Source: Oceanobacillus sp. HTM 045
GTDB lineage: Bacteria > Pseudomonadota > Alphaproteobacteria > Rhodobacterales > Rhodobacteraceae
Assembly: GCA_009733745.1 (NCBI GenBank)
Contig: WNWL01000001.1
Span: 868,001-932,000 of the forward strand
Length of the DNA stretch: 64,000 bases
Direction: 5' to 3'
Shown here: one piece after another, positions 48,828-57,554 of the stretch
Layout of the letters: each line of letters begins with the position of its first letter
Position numbering within the stretch: the stretch's first letter is position 1
Translations under genes and position numbers: made by a program
The notes under the pieces: generated by a model
Told to the model about the DNA's origin: nothing
Seen by the model: the letters and a program-made list of their open reading frames with translations, nothing else
Databases searched by the model: none

Positions 48828-49463
48828 TCACTCGGCGAGGGGGCGGCACGCGTGGCGGAACTCCTGCCGCGCGCCCGGCGGGCCGGAGCTGTAAGCAACG
48901 CCGACCAGGTCGCCGTCGATCACCCAGGCCCGCATTTCCTCGCAGATCACCGCCGCGATCCCCTCCCATTCCTCCCTCGTGTAGGCGGGCGTGTAGGCTG
49001 GCGGCTGGCCGCCGGGAAACACAGGGTCCTCGCTGACGAGCCAACCATCCTCGAAGGCGAGGCCGTCCTGCAGGCCGGCCTTCTCCCGGATGAGCGCCGC
49101 GCCGTCATAGGGGCCCCGCGCGAGCACCGCCGCGCCGCCCATGACCGCGCGGGCGGCGACGGCGAGGCAGGCCACGATGAGCGCAGCCTTCACCCGTCGC
49201 CGCAGGCCGGAGCGGGCGAGGCTCAGAACCGCGGCGGCGCAGGCCGGCAGGGAAAGGAGCGCGGCGGCAAGGGCGATGCCGTCCGTCACCCGGACGACGA
49301 AGCGCATGCCCACCGTGTCGCGGTACTCGATGCCGAGCAGCCCGAGGCCGAGCCACGCGAGCGCGAGCAGGCCGAGCGGCAGCAGGAAGCCGAGGATGAC
49401 GGTCTGTAGCGGCGGGTAGCGGCCGGCGAGGTAGCGCCCCGCGGCCCGTGCAAGCCCGCCCAT
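48828..49463 (-). CDS. Hypothetical membrane protein
   Basis: Not recognised. The 211-residue protein has three or so N-terminal hydrophobic helices (VILGFLLPLGLLALAWLGL, GIALAAALLSLPACAAAV, ALIVACLAVAARAV) and a C-terminal soluble region with VCEEMRAW-type sequence (VICEEMRAWVIDGDLVG). It is 27 bases downstream of the Mth938-like gene on the same strand, so it is probably co-transcribed with the secretion genes. Confidence 0.6.
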   Translation of the reverse strand: MGGLARAAGRYLAGRYPPLQTVILGFLLPLGLLALAWLGLGLLGIEYRDTVGMRFVVRVTDGIALAAALLSLPACAAAVLSLARSGLRRRVKAALIVACLAVAARAVMGGAAVLARGPYDGAALIREKAGLQDGLAFEDGWLVSEDPVFPGGQPPAYTPAYTREEWEGIAAVICEEMRAWVIDGDLVGVAYSSGPPGARQEFRHACRPLAE

Positions 49464-49490
49464 CGCCGTCAGCCGGCCCTCACGCCCGTT

Positions 49491-49865
49491 TCACATCGCG
49501 ATCAGCGCGGCGGCGACGCGGCGGTCCTCGGCGAGGAGGACGTTGTAGGTGCGGCAGGCCGAGGGGGTGGACATCGGCTCGACGCCGATCCCCGCGGCCT
49601 CCAGCGCCTTGCGCGCCTCGGCGGGAACGGGAGCGATCTCGGGGCCCATGCCGACGAGCAGCACGTCGATGTCGCGTGCGGCGCGGAGGATGCGCCCGAG
49701 GCTCTCGGTGCTGACCTCGCCCGGCGCGGCGGCGGCCCAGACCTCCCACCACTGCGCGGTCAGCAGCAGCGAGCCGGGCCGCCATGTGCCGCCGACGCGG
49801 AACCCGCCGGGGGCGTAGCTGTCCACCGGGCGGGCGCTGGCGAAGGTGATCTCGTTCATCTGCAT
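49491..49865 (-). CDS. Mth938-like domain protein (DUF498)
   Basis: The 124-residue protein matches the Mth938/NDUFAF3-like family: SYAPGGFRVGGTWRPGSLLL, DVLLVGMGPEIAPVP, and STPSACRTYNVLLAEDRRVAAAL. The mitochondrial relative helps assemble complex I; the bacterial role is not established. It regularly follows secDF in alphaproteobacteria. GGGAGG precedes ATG 49865 on the minus strand. Confidence 0.85.
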   Translation of the reverse strand: MQMNEITFASARPVDSYAPGGFRVGGTWRPGSLLLTAQWWEVWAAAAPGEVSTESLGRILRAARDIDVLLVGMGPEIAPVPAEARKALEAAGIGVEPMSTPSACRTYNVLLAEDRRVAAALIAM

Positions 49866-49966
49866 GGGTACGGGCCTCCCTCGCCGGACCCTAGTCCGCC
49901 GGAACGCGGAGGTGAACCATCCGGGGGCAGAAAAATCGGTACGGTTCCGGCTGGCGGAGGCCGGGA

Positions 49967-49991
49967 AAGGCGGGGCGGGACGGCCCCGCCC
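49967..49991 (-). terminator. Probable terminator after secDF
   Basis: On the minus strand GGGCGGG and CCCGCCC (plus-strand 49985-49991 and 49973-49979) pair with a five-base loop and are followed by GCCTTT. It lies 27 bases after the secDF stop, so the Mth938 gene may need its own promoter or read-through. Confidence 0.45.
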
Positions 49992-50017
49992 TGCCCTCCG
50001 GGTTCAGGCCGCAGGCG

Positions 50018-52657
50018 TCAGACCTGCGCGCCGCCGAACTGCACGCCGGCGGCCTTCTTCTTGTCCTCGTCCGGGCTCGACCAGTCGCGCTTGACCTTGA
50101 AGTAGATCAGGAAGATCGCCGCCACGAACACCGTCGAGTAGGTGCCGATGATGATGCCGATGATCATCGCGGTGGTGAAACCCTGGATCACCGCCGGGCC
50201 GAACACGGTCAGCGCCCCGAGCGCGAGGATGGTGGTGAGCGAGGTCATCACCGTGCGCGCCAGCGTCTCGTTGACCGAGAGGTCGAGCAGCTCCGTCAGC
50301 TCCATCTGCTTGTATTTTCGCAGGTTCTCGCGCACGCGGTCGAAGATCACCACGGTGTCGTTGATCGAGTAGCCGACGATGGTCAGCAGCGCGGCGATGA
50401 CCGAGAGGTTGAACTCGATACTGAGCAGCGAGAACACGCCCACCGTCATCAGCACGTCGTGCAGCAGCGCGACCACCGCGCCGACGCCGAACTGCCACTC
50501 GAAGCGCAGCCAGATGTAGACCACGATGGCGCCGACCGCGAGGACGAGGGCGAGGATGCCGGCCATCAGCAGCTCGCCCGAGACCTCCGGCCCCACGTCC
50601 TCGACGCGGCGTATCTCCAGCCCCTCGAACTCCGCCTTGAGCGCGTCGCCGACGATCTGGGCGACCGGAGCGGTCGGGTCGGCCTGCTGCTCGATGCGCA
50701 CCAGCACGTCGTTCTCGCCGCCGAAGCGCTGCACCGCCACGTCGCCGAGGTCGAGATTGTCGACCACGTCGCGGATCTTCGGCACGTCCGCCGTGCCCGG
50801 CGTCTGCACCTCGACCAGCGTGCCGCCGACGAAGTCGATGCCGAAGTTGAGCCCCTTGACCCCGACCAGCGCCACCGAGCCCGCCAGCAGCAGGCAAGAC
50901 AGCGCGATGGTGATCTTGCGCCAGCTCATGAACGGGATGTGCGTGTCCGTCGGCACCATCCTGAGGCCCTTGATCTCCAGCACCTTGGGCTTCGCGCGGT
51001 GGAACCAGGTGGCGACGATGAAGCGGGTCAGCATCACCGCCGAGAAGACCGAGGTGACGAGGCCGATGCCGAGCGTGACGGCGAACCCCTTCACCGGGCC
51101 CGAGCCGACCGAGAACAGGATCAGCGCGGCGATGAAGGTGGTGATGTTGGCGTCGAAGATCGCCGAGTAGGCCGCCTCGTAGCCGCGCTCGATGGCGCGG
51201 GCGGGTCCCTTCGCGGTCTTCAGCTCCTCGCGTATGCGCTCGAAGATCAGCACGTTGGCGTCCACCGCCATGCCGATGGTGAGCACGATGCCGGCGATGC
51301 CGGGCAATGTCAGCGTCGCCCCGAGCGCCGACATGATGCCGATGATCAGGATCAGGTTGATGGTCAGCGCCACGGAGGCGAAGACGCCGAACCGGCCATA
51401 GGCGACGACCATGAAGACGATCACGCCGAGGAAGCCGACGATGGAGGCGATCTCGCCCGCGGCGACCGCGTCGGCGCCGAGGTCCGGGCCGACGGTGCTT
51501 TCCTGCAGGAACTCCATCTCCGCCGGCAGCGCGCCAGAGCGCAGCAGGATGCCCAGCTCCTTGGCCGATTCCACCGTGAACGAGCCGTGGATGAAGCCCG
51601 AGCCCCCGACAATGGGCTCGTCGATCTGCGGCGCCGAGATCACCACCTCGTCCAGCACGATGGCGAACAGGCGGTTGTGGTTCTGCAGCGTCATGTTGCC
51701 GAAGATCGCCCCGCCCTTGGAGTTGAAGCGGAAGTTGACGATCGGCGTGCCGTTCTGCGGGTGGAACCCGGCGGAGGCGTCGTCGAGCATGTCGCCGGTC
51801 AGGCGCGGGGCCTTCTCGACGACGTAGAACTCGCCGTCGCGGGTGCCGGGAAGCAGCAGCTCGTCCGGCCCGACGGTCTCGCCCGGGCTGCCGATGCGCT
51901 CCACGAGGTGGAAGGTCAGCTTGGCGGTCGAGCCGATCAGCGATTTCAGCTCCTCGGCCGAGCCGATGCCCGGCACCTGCACCAGCACGCGGTCGTCGCC
52001 CTGGCGCTGGATCGAGGGCTCGCGGGTGCCGGCCTGGTCGATACGGTTGCGGATGATTTCCAGCGAGGTGGCCACGGTGCGGTCCTTCAGGTCCGCCATG
52101 CCTTCCTCGGTGTAGGAGATGGTCAGCGTCTGGTCGTCGCCGCGCTCGACCTGCAGGTCCCAGCCGGTGGTGCCGGTGATGAAGTTGCCGATCTGGGTGC
52201 GCAGCCCCTCCAGCGCCTCAACTGCCTTGTCGAGATCGGCGGCGTCGGTGATGCGGACCGAGACGGTGGTGTCGGTGGCGCGGATGTTGGTGTAGCGGGT
52301 GACGCCGGCATCCTTCAGCGCCGGGCGCAGCTCGCCGTCGCGGGCGACGAGGCTCTCCATCCGCTCCTTGACCAGGTCCTCGACCTTGACCCGCATCAGC
52401 AGGTGCGCGCCGCCGCGCAGGTCGAGGCCGAGATTGACCACGCCCGGCGGCATCCACGAGGGCCACTCGTCGGCGACGGCCTGCAGCTCCTCCAGCGTCG
52501 GCTGGTCGGCCCCGCCATAGCGCTCGGCGGCGATGTCGGCGCGCGCGCGGGCGGCCTCGTCCGCGGTCTCGTAGAACACGTTGGGCGTCGCGAAGATGAC
52601 GCCGAAGAGACAGACGGCGGCGATCAGGAATTTCTGCCAGCCGGCGAAATTGAGCAT
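50018..52657 (-). CDS. secDF: Protein translocase SecDF (fused)
   Basis: This 879-residue inner-membrane protein uses proton motive force to aid Sec export. The SecD half has the conserved LGLDLRGGAHLLM, the P1 head (GTPIVNFRFNSKGG, APQIDEPIVGGSGFI), and GMAVDANVLIFERIREE. The SecF half begins near residue 590 with LNFGIDFVGGTLVEVQ and has GYSINDTVVIFDRVREN. About twelve membrane helices are visible. Fusion of D and F in one chain occurs in several lineages. It is preceded by an extra SecD-head-like gene and yajC. Confidence 0.96.
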   Translation of the reverse strand: MLNFAGWQKFLIAAVCLFGVIFATPNVFYETADEAARARADIAAERYGGADQPTLEELQAVADEWPSWMPPGVVNLGLDLRGGAHLLMRVKVEDLVKERMESLVARDGELRPALKDAGVTRYTNIRATDTTVSVRITDAADLDKAVEALEGLRTQIGNFITGTTGWDLQVERGDDQTLTISYTEEGMADLKDRTVATSLEIIRNRIDQAGTREPSIQRQGDDRVLVQVPGIGSAEELKSLIGSTAKLTFHLVERIGSPGETVGPDELLLPGTRDGEFYVVEKAPRLTGDMLDDASAGFHPQNGTPIVNFRFNSKGGAIFGNMTLQNHNRLFAIVLDEVVISAPQIDEPIVGGSGFIHGSFTVESAKELGILLRSGALPAEMEFLQESTVGPDLGADAVAAGEIASIVGFLGVIVFMVVAYGRFGVFASVALTINLILIIGIMSALGATLTLPGIAGIVLTIGMAVDANVLIFERIREELKTAKGPARAIERGYEAAYSAIFDANITTFIAALILFSVGSGPVKGFAVTLGIGLVTSVFSAVMLTRFIVATWFHRAKPKVLEIKGLRMVPTDTHIPFMSWRKITIALSCLLLAGSVALVGVKGLNFGIDFVGGTLVEVQTPGTADVPKIRDVVDNLDLGDVAVQRFGGENDVLVRIEQQADPTAPVAQIVGDALKAEFEGLEIRRVEDVGPEVSGELLMAGILALVLAVGAIVVYIWLRFEWQFGVGAVVALLHDVLMTVGVFSLLSIEFNLSVIAALLTIVGYSINDTVVIFDRVRENLRKYKQMELTELLDLSVNETLARTVMTSLTTILALGALTVFGPAVIQGFTTAMIIGIIIGTYSTVFVAAIFLIYFKVKRDWSSPDEDKKKAAGVQFGGAQV

Positions 52658-52660
52658 GCT

Positions 52661-53464
52661 CTATCGTCCTTCCACGGGGCAGGCCAGCCCCTCTTCAAGC
52701 AGGTCCAGCGGGCCGGGCAACGCCCCGGCCGCGAACGCGGCGGCCAGCCTTTCCGCCTCCGCCACGGTGAAGCTCCCGGAAATCATCAGGCTGCCGCCCA
52801 GGATCGGCTCCTGGATGTAGGGCGCGGTCAGCACCGTGCCGTCGATCACGATCGCGAGTCGGCGCCCGAGCATTTCCGTGGTGAGGTCGCCGAAAGCCTT
52901 CCCCGCCGCGCCGTCGAGGCGGAGGTTGATGACGGGCTCGCCGGTCATGTGGCTGGTGTCGGCCGCGGCGCTCTCGATCCGGCCCGAGAGGTCGAGCGCG
53001 GCGGGGCCGAGCAGGTACCAGTAGCCGTCGCTGTCCCGCGCCTGCACCTGGCCCTCGGAGGCGGGCTCGGGCTGCGGAGTCTCGGAGAACGCCTCGTGCA
53101 GCACGACCCGGCCCTCCGCGGCCAGCGCCTCCTTCGCCGCCTCGGCGGGCGCGTCGCCGCGCAGCAGGACGCGCAGGCCGAGCCCGTCGGCGGACGGCGC
53201 GACCTGCGCCTCGAACCCGGACCGGTCCAGCCGCGCCGCGACCACCCCGGCCGCGGCCGCGGCATCCCGCGTGGCGTAAACCAGCCGCATCGTGCCCGCA
53301 TCGGGCAGGAGCGCCTGCCCGCGCGCGCCGACAGCACCGCACTCGTAGACGGGGAAACCGTCGGCCCCGATCACGGGTCCGGCCGCGGTTCCAGCCTCCT
53401 GCGCAGCCGCATGCCCCGCCATCAGCACGGCGGCAGCGGCGAGAAGCGTCCGGGCCCCGCGCAC
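52661..53464 (-). CDS. Exported free-standing SecD P1-head-like protein
   Basis: The 267-residue protein has a signal peptide (LLAAAAVLMAGHAAAQ) and no further membrane helix. The last third (GEPVINLRLDGAAGKAFGDL, LAIVIDGTVLTAPYIQEPI, GGSLMISGSFTVAEAERL) matches the P1 head of SecD, with the same order as in the SecDF protein encoded next. The first part is not recognised. It lies three bases before secDF and five after yajC, so it is co-expressed with the translocase. It probably works at the periplasmic face of Sec; a role in substrate capture is inference. Confidence 0.75.
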   Translation of the reverse strand: MRGARTLLAAAAVLMAGHAAAQEAGTAAGPVIGADGFPVYECGAVGARGQALLPDAGTMRLVYATRDAAAAAGVVAARLDRSGFEAQVAPSADGLGLRVLLRGDAPAEAAKEALAAEGRVVLHEAFSETPQPEPASEGQVQARDSDGYWYLLGPAALDLSGRIESAAADTSHMTGEPVINLRLDGAAGKAFGDLTTEMLGRRLAIVIDGTVLTAPYIQEPILGGSLMISGSFTVAEAERLAAAFAAGALPGPLDLLEEGLACPVEGR

Positions 53465-53469
53465 GGCGC

Positions 53470-53802
53470 TCAGGCCTCCTTGGCCGGTTCGGTCTTGGAG
53501 AGGATCGCGGTGATGGTCGACTTGACCACGCGCACCTTCACGTCCTTGGCGATCTCGACTTCGATCTCGTCGCCCTCCATCACCTTGGTGACCTTGGCGA
53601 GGATGCCGCCCTGCGTGACCACCTGGTCGCCGCGGCGGAGCTGCTCGATGGCCTCGCGGTGCTGCTTCATCTTCTTCTGCTGCGGGCGGATCACCAGCAT
53701 GTAGAAAATGAGGAAGATCGCGCCCATGAAGATGAGCGAGGTGCCGAAACCTCCCCCGGCCGCGGCGGCGCCGTCCTGGGCATAGGCGGGCGTGAAGATC
53801 AT
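53470..53802 (-). CDS. yajC: Preprotein translocase subunit YajC
   Basis: This 110-residue membrane protein associates with SecDF. After a short Ala-rich N-terminus, one helix (SLIFMGAIFLIFYMLV) leads to the family motif RPQQKKMKQHREAI, then GDQVVTQGGILAKVTKV. The start at 53802 is chosen because the upstream in-frame part is a non-conserved extension. It heads the yajC-secDF operon. Confidence 0.93.
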   Translation of the reverse strand: MIFTPAYAQDGAAAAGGGFGTSLIFMGAIFLIFYMLVIRPQQKKMKQHREAIEQLRRGDQVVTQGGILAKVTKVMEGDEIEVEIAKDVKVRVVKSTITAILSKTEPAKEA

Positions 53803-54056
53803 GTGTGCCTCTTGTTCCCTGTCGCGGGCCCCTCCGCCCGCGCTGCCCGGCGGACTACCCAATGGCCCCTTGCATTGCAAGCCAATGCGGGCCGGCGCCT
53901 CACCGGATCGGGGCCGGAACGGGGCCACCCTGCTGCCGGAGATATGCTCTGCCGGCCCCGGATCAATGGCTGGAGGGGGCGTGGTGGCCCGCGCGGAGGC
54001 GGGTGACCGGGCGAAACCGCTTCCCTCGCGGCGCGGGGCGCGGCAGATTGCACGCC

Positions 54057-55889
54057 ATGAGCGAGACGCCGCAGCCGACAGATACCGCAGTCGCCCGCAC
54101 CGCGCAGAAGGTGGTGGACGGGGTTGGCCGCCTGCGTACCGATGCGGGGTGGGTGGAGGCGAACTACCTGCGGATCATCGGCATCGCCTCGATACCACTC
54201 GGAATCATCGGAGCGATTGCACTCTGGTTCCTCGTCGGCAACCTGCTCGACCTGCTGGCCACCACGCCGGAGAAGGAGGAGGTCCGCGACCACTACTACG
54301 CCCTCGGCGCGACCATGACCGGGCTGGGCGCGCTGCTGGCCGCGCCGTTCTTCGTCATCAAGGCGTGGATCAACGAGCGCAATACGCGAGCGGCGCAGAA
54401 GCAGACCGATACCGCCGAACAGGGGCTGATCACCGACCGCCTCACCAAGGCCATCGAGCAGCTTGGCGCGGAAAAGACGGTGAAGTACCGCGCGAAGATC
54501 ATCCATTTCGGCCGCCTCACCGGCACGGACGAGGACGGGAAGGAGACCTACGACGAGTCCTTCGCCACCCAGAAGTTCGGCGAGCCGGACCCGACCCCGG
54601 CGGACGCGAAGGTGTTCGACCCGGGCGAATGGCAGACGGTGGAGGAAACCGTTCCCAACCTGGAGGTCCGGCTCGGGGCGATCTACGCGCTGGAGCGGAT
54701 CGCGGAGGACAGCGAGCGCGACCACATCGCGGTGATGGAAACGCTCTGCGCCTACATCCGCGAGAACGCCCCGGCGCGCAGCGCGAAGGAAAACCCCCTG
54801 CCCCCGTTCCCCGACTGGCCGGAGGAGGTGGACGCGGAGGTGCTGGAGGCGCGGAAGGCGATGCGAAAGGATCGCCAAAGGAAACTCGGCGAGTTCATCG
54901 CGAGCCTCGACGCGCCCCGCGCAGACATCCAGGCCGCGCTCACCGCCATCGGGCGGCGCAAGCCGGAGCGGATCGAGATGGAGCGTCGGCGCAAGCGCAC
55001 CGGCGACGAGGACGATCTCGGCTTCCAGCTCGACCTGCGCGGCACCAACCTCCAGAAAGCCGACCTCCGTCACGCCTCATTCGATTATGCGATCTTGACT
55101 GGCGGACGCCTAGAGGGCGCTGAGTTGGAAGGTGTTAGCATGACAAATGCAAACCTAATCGTTGCTCATCTTGATAGAGCTGATCTCAGTAAAGCATGTT
55201 TAATTCAATCGTACTTAAATGGGGCGCAACTGGAAGGGGCACGCTTATTCAATGTGGACATGGAAGAGGTCAACCTCTACAGGTCTCGGCTGCAAAGCGC
55301 AGTGGCGAGCGGTGCGATGTTAGAGCGCGCATTTCTTCTCGAAGCTCAGATGGAAGGCACAACTCTAGCGATGGCACGAATGAATCTGGCAGTCCTATCG
55401 TACACCAGACTAGAGCAAGCAGATTTAGTAAGTACTCAAGTTGAAGAAGCGAAGTTCAGTGGGTCAAAATTGATGGGAGCAGATCTTTTCGGTTCTCAGA
55501 TAATCGATTCGGATTTTCGCAATACACGCTTAGATCATGCGACCTTTGGGCGATACTCCCCAACACAAATGCGCGTCCCTGAGCACATTTTTCCACCAAC
55601 CAGGGTGACCTCTGCATTTTTTGATTGTTCTTCACTCAGATCGGCGGATCTATCGGCAGCTCAGAATCTGTCTCCCGAACAGGTCAGATCAGCTTTCGGT
55701 GTGCGCGTCGGCTACGGCCGCACCCTGCTTCCGGACGATCTTTCGGCGCCGGAAAATGACCCGGACTGGATCGACGGCTACCCCGCTCACTGGCACGTTG
55801 CGGAGGATGCTGAGGAGGACAGCTACGAACTCGGGCAAGCCTACGAAGCCGCCTACCAAGCCTGGCTCGCCACCCTCGACAAGTCCTGA
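54057..55889 (+). CDS. Membrane-anchored pentapeptide-repeat protein with low-GC repeat region
   Basis: The 610-residue protein has two N-terminal membrane helices (IIGIASIPLGIIGAIALWFL and LGALLAAPFFVIKAWI), then DRLTKAIEQLGAEKTVKYR and a helical middle part with LEVRLGAIYALERIAEDSERD, which is the conserved portion of a wide membrane pentapeptide family. From about residue 335 it becomes A(D/N)Lxx-type repeats (LDLRGTNLQKADLRHASF and on), forming a beta-helix. The last about 65 residues are acidic. DNA for the repeat part (55081-55690) is far poorer in GC than both ends. The function is unknown. Confidence 0.75.
   Translation: MSETPQPTDTAVARTAQKVVDGVGRLRTDAGWVEANYLRIIGIASIPLGIIGAIALWFLVGNLLDLLATTPEKEEVRDHYYALGATMTGLGALLAAPFFVIKAWINERNTRAAQKQTDTAEQGLITDRLTKAIEQLGAEKTVKYRAKIIHFGRLTGTDEDGKETYDESFATQKFGEPDPTPADAKVFDPGEWQTVEETVPNLEVRLGAIYALERIAEDSERDHIAVMETLCAYIRENAPARSAKENPLPPFPDWPEEVDAEVLEARKAMRKDRQRKLGEFIASLDAPRADIQAALTAIGRRKPERIEMERRRKRTGDEDDLGFQLDLRGTNLQKADLRHASFDYAILTGGRLEGAELEGVSMTNANLIVAHLDRADLSKACLIQSYLNGAQLEGARLFNVDMEEVNLYRSRLQSAVASGAMLERAFLLEAQMEGTTLAMARMNLAVLSYTRLEQADLVSTQVEEAKFSGSKLMGADLFGSQIIDSDFRNTRLDHATFGRYSPTQMRVPEHIFPPTRVTSAFFDCSSLRSADLSAAQNLSPEQVRSAFGVRVGYGRTLLPDDLSAPENDPDWIDGYPAHWHVAEDAEEDSYELGQAYEAAYQAWLATLDKS
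55081..55690 (+). other. Low-GC segment inside the pentapeptide gene
   Basis: Counting by eye, most 60-base lines here hold about 40-55% G+C, against roughly 65-70% in the flanking gene ends and window. Codon choice changes with it: ATT, TTA, GAT, AAT and CTA become common. The shift coincides with the repeat domain boundaries, pointing to domain replacement by recombination. Confidence 0.75.
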
Positions 55890-55904
55890 CATTGCCCCCT
55901 CAAA

Positions 55905-55964
55905 CCCCGTTAACACTTTTTCCCAACGAATCCAGTCACTTGCGGCGGTTGCAACCTTGCAACC
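55905..55964 (+). repeat. Interspersed ~60-bp intergenic element, copy B
   Basis: Begins CCCCGTTAACACTTTT (55905-55920) and ends with the near-perfect hairpin GGTTGCAA-CC-TTGCAACC (55947-55964). It lies between the pentapeptide gene and serS. It aligns along its length with copies at 13667-13723 and 32488-32549. Confidence 0.65.
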
Positions 55965-56042
55965 CTTGCGTGGCAAGCCAAATCTGGAAATCGGCGGCGG
56001 GATCGGGCATAACGCGCGCGCCTTAATCCTGGAGCCGGTCCC

Positions 56043-57335
56043 ATGCATGACATCCGCCTGATCCGCGACGATCCTGCCGCCTTCGACGCCGCCATGGCGC
56101 GGCGGGGGCTCTCGGGCGTGTCCGCGGAGGTGCTCGCCATCGACAGCGCGCGGCGCGGGAAGATCACCGCGGCCGAGCAGGCGCTGGCCGCCCGCAACGC
56201 GGCCTCGAAGGAGGTCGGGCAGGCCAAGGCGAAGGGCGACGAGGCGGAGTTCGAGCGCCTCCGCGCGCTGGTCGCCGAGAAGAAGGACGAGATCGCCCGG
56301 CTCGAGGCCGAGGCGGCGGAGGAGGACGCGCGGCTCACCGAGTTGCTGCTCGGCCTGCCCAACCTGCCGATGGAGGACGTGCCCGACGGCGCGGACGAGG
56401 CCGACAACGTGGAGTTGCGCCGCTGGGGCACGCCGCGCGCGTTCGACTTCGCGCCGAAGGAGCATTTCGAGGTGCCCGCCGCCGCGGCGGGGATGGATTT
56501 CGAGACCGCCGCCAAGCTCTCCGGCGCACGGTTCATGGTGCTGAAGGGCGCGGTCAACCGCCTCCACCGGGCGCTGGCGCAGTTCATGCTCGACACGCAT
56601 GTCGACCAGAACGGCTATACCGAGCACTGGACCCCGGTGCTGGTGCGGGACGAGATCATGCTCGGCACCGGCCAGCTGCCGAAATTCGCCGGCGACAGCT
56701 ACCGGACGGAGAACGGCTGGTGGCTGATCCCGACCTCGGAGGTGACGCTGACCAACACGGTCGCGGGCGAGATCGTCGACGAGGCCACCCTGCCCCGCCG
56801 CCTGACCGCCTGGAGCCAGTGCTTCCGCTCCGAGGCCGGCTCGGCCGGCAAGGACACCCGCGGGATGCTGCGCCAGCACCAGTTCGAGAAGGTCGAGATG
56901 GTCTCGATCACCCGGCCGGAAGACAGCCGCGCCGAGCTCGACCGCATGACCGCCTGCGCCGAGGGTATCCTGCAGGCGCTGGAGCTGCCCTACCGGACGG
57001 TGGTGCTCTGCACCGGCGACATGGGGTTCGGCGCACGGCGGACGCACGATATCGAGGTGTGGCTGCCGGGGCAGGATGCCTACCGCGAGATCTCGTCCTG
57101 CTCGGTCTGCGGCGACTTCCAGGCCCGGCGGATGAACGCCCGCTTCCGCCGCGAGGGCGAGAAGCGGCCGGAATTCGTGCACACGCTGAACGGCTCCGGC
57201 CTCGCCGTGGGCCGCTGCCTGATCGCCGTGCTGGAGAACTGCCAGCAGGCGGACGGCTCGGTGATCCTGCCCGAGGCGATCCGGCCCTACATGAAGGGCG
57301 CGGAGCGGATCGCGGCGGACGGCACGCTCGTCTGA
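56043..57335 (+). CDS. serS: Seryl-tRNA synthetase
   Basis: This cytoplasmic enzyme charges tRNA-Ser. The 430-residue protein has an N-terminal coiled coil (residues about 30-105) and class-II motifs: motif 2 [22 protein letters not shown] and motif 3 [15 protein letters not shown], plus TSEVTLTN. The coiled coil binds the long arm of the tRNA. Conserved Cys in [13 protein letters not shown] is typical. Confidence 0.97.
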   Translation: MHDIRLIRDDPAAFDAAMARRGLSGVSAEVLAIDSARRGKITAAEQALAARNAASKEVGQAKAKGDEAEFERLRALVAEKKDEIARLEAEAAEEDARLTELLLGLPNLPMEDVPDGADEADNVELRRWGTPRAFDFAPKEHFEVPAAAAGMDFETAAKLSGARFMVLKGAVNRLHRALAQFMLDTHVDQNGYTEHWTPVLVRDEIMLGTGQLPKFAGDSYRTENGWWLIPTSEVTLTNTVAGEIVDEATLPRRLTAWSQCFRSEAGSAGKDTRGMLRQHQFEKVEMVSITRPEDSRAELDRMTACAEGILQALELPYRTVVLCTGDMGFGARRTHDIEVWLPGQDAYREISSCSVCGDFQARRMNARFRREGEKRPEFVHTLNGSGLAVGRCLIAVLENCQQADGSVILPEAIRPYMKGAERIAADGTLV

Positions 57336-57554
57336 GCAAGCGCCGCGGCGGGCCTCGCGCCCCCTGACGCCTGCCCCGCCCGCGGCGCGCTGCGGGCGGC
57401 ATCGCCCGTGGCGGGCAGGTTGGCGGGCGCACCCCTGTGGACGGTTACCGAAGCGTCGCGGCAGTTTCAGCGAATCTTCACGCGCGTTCCACGCAGGCAT
57501 CGCCTGCGGGCGGCAGTCTGGTCTCTCCAAGCCTTTCCAGCCAGGGACAGATCA

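Noticed and set aside
48828-49463. Assigning the membrane protein downstream of the Mth938 gene to a secretion role
   Set aside because: Proximity to secDF is the only hint; no motif supports it, so it is left hypothetical.
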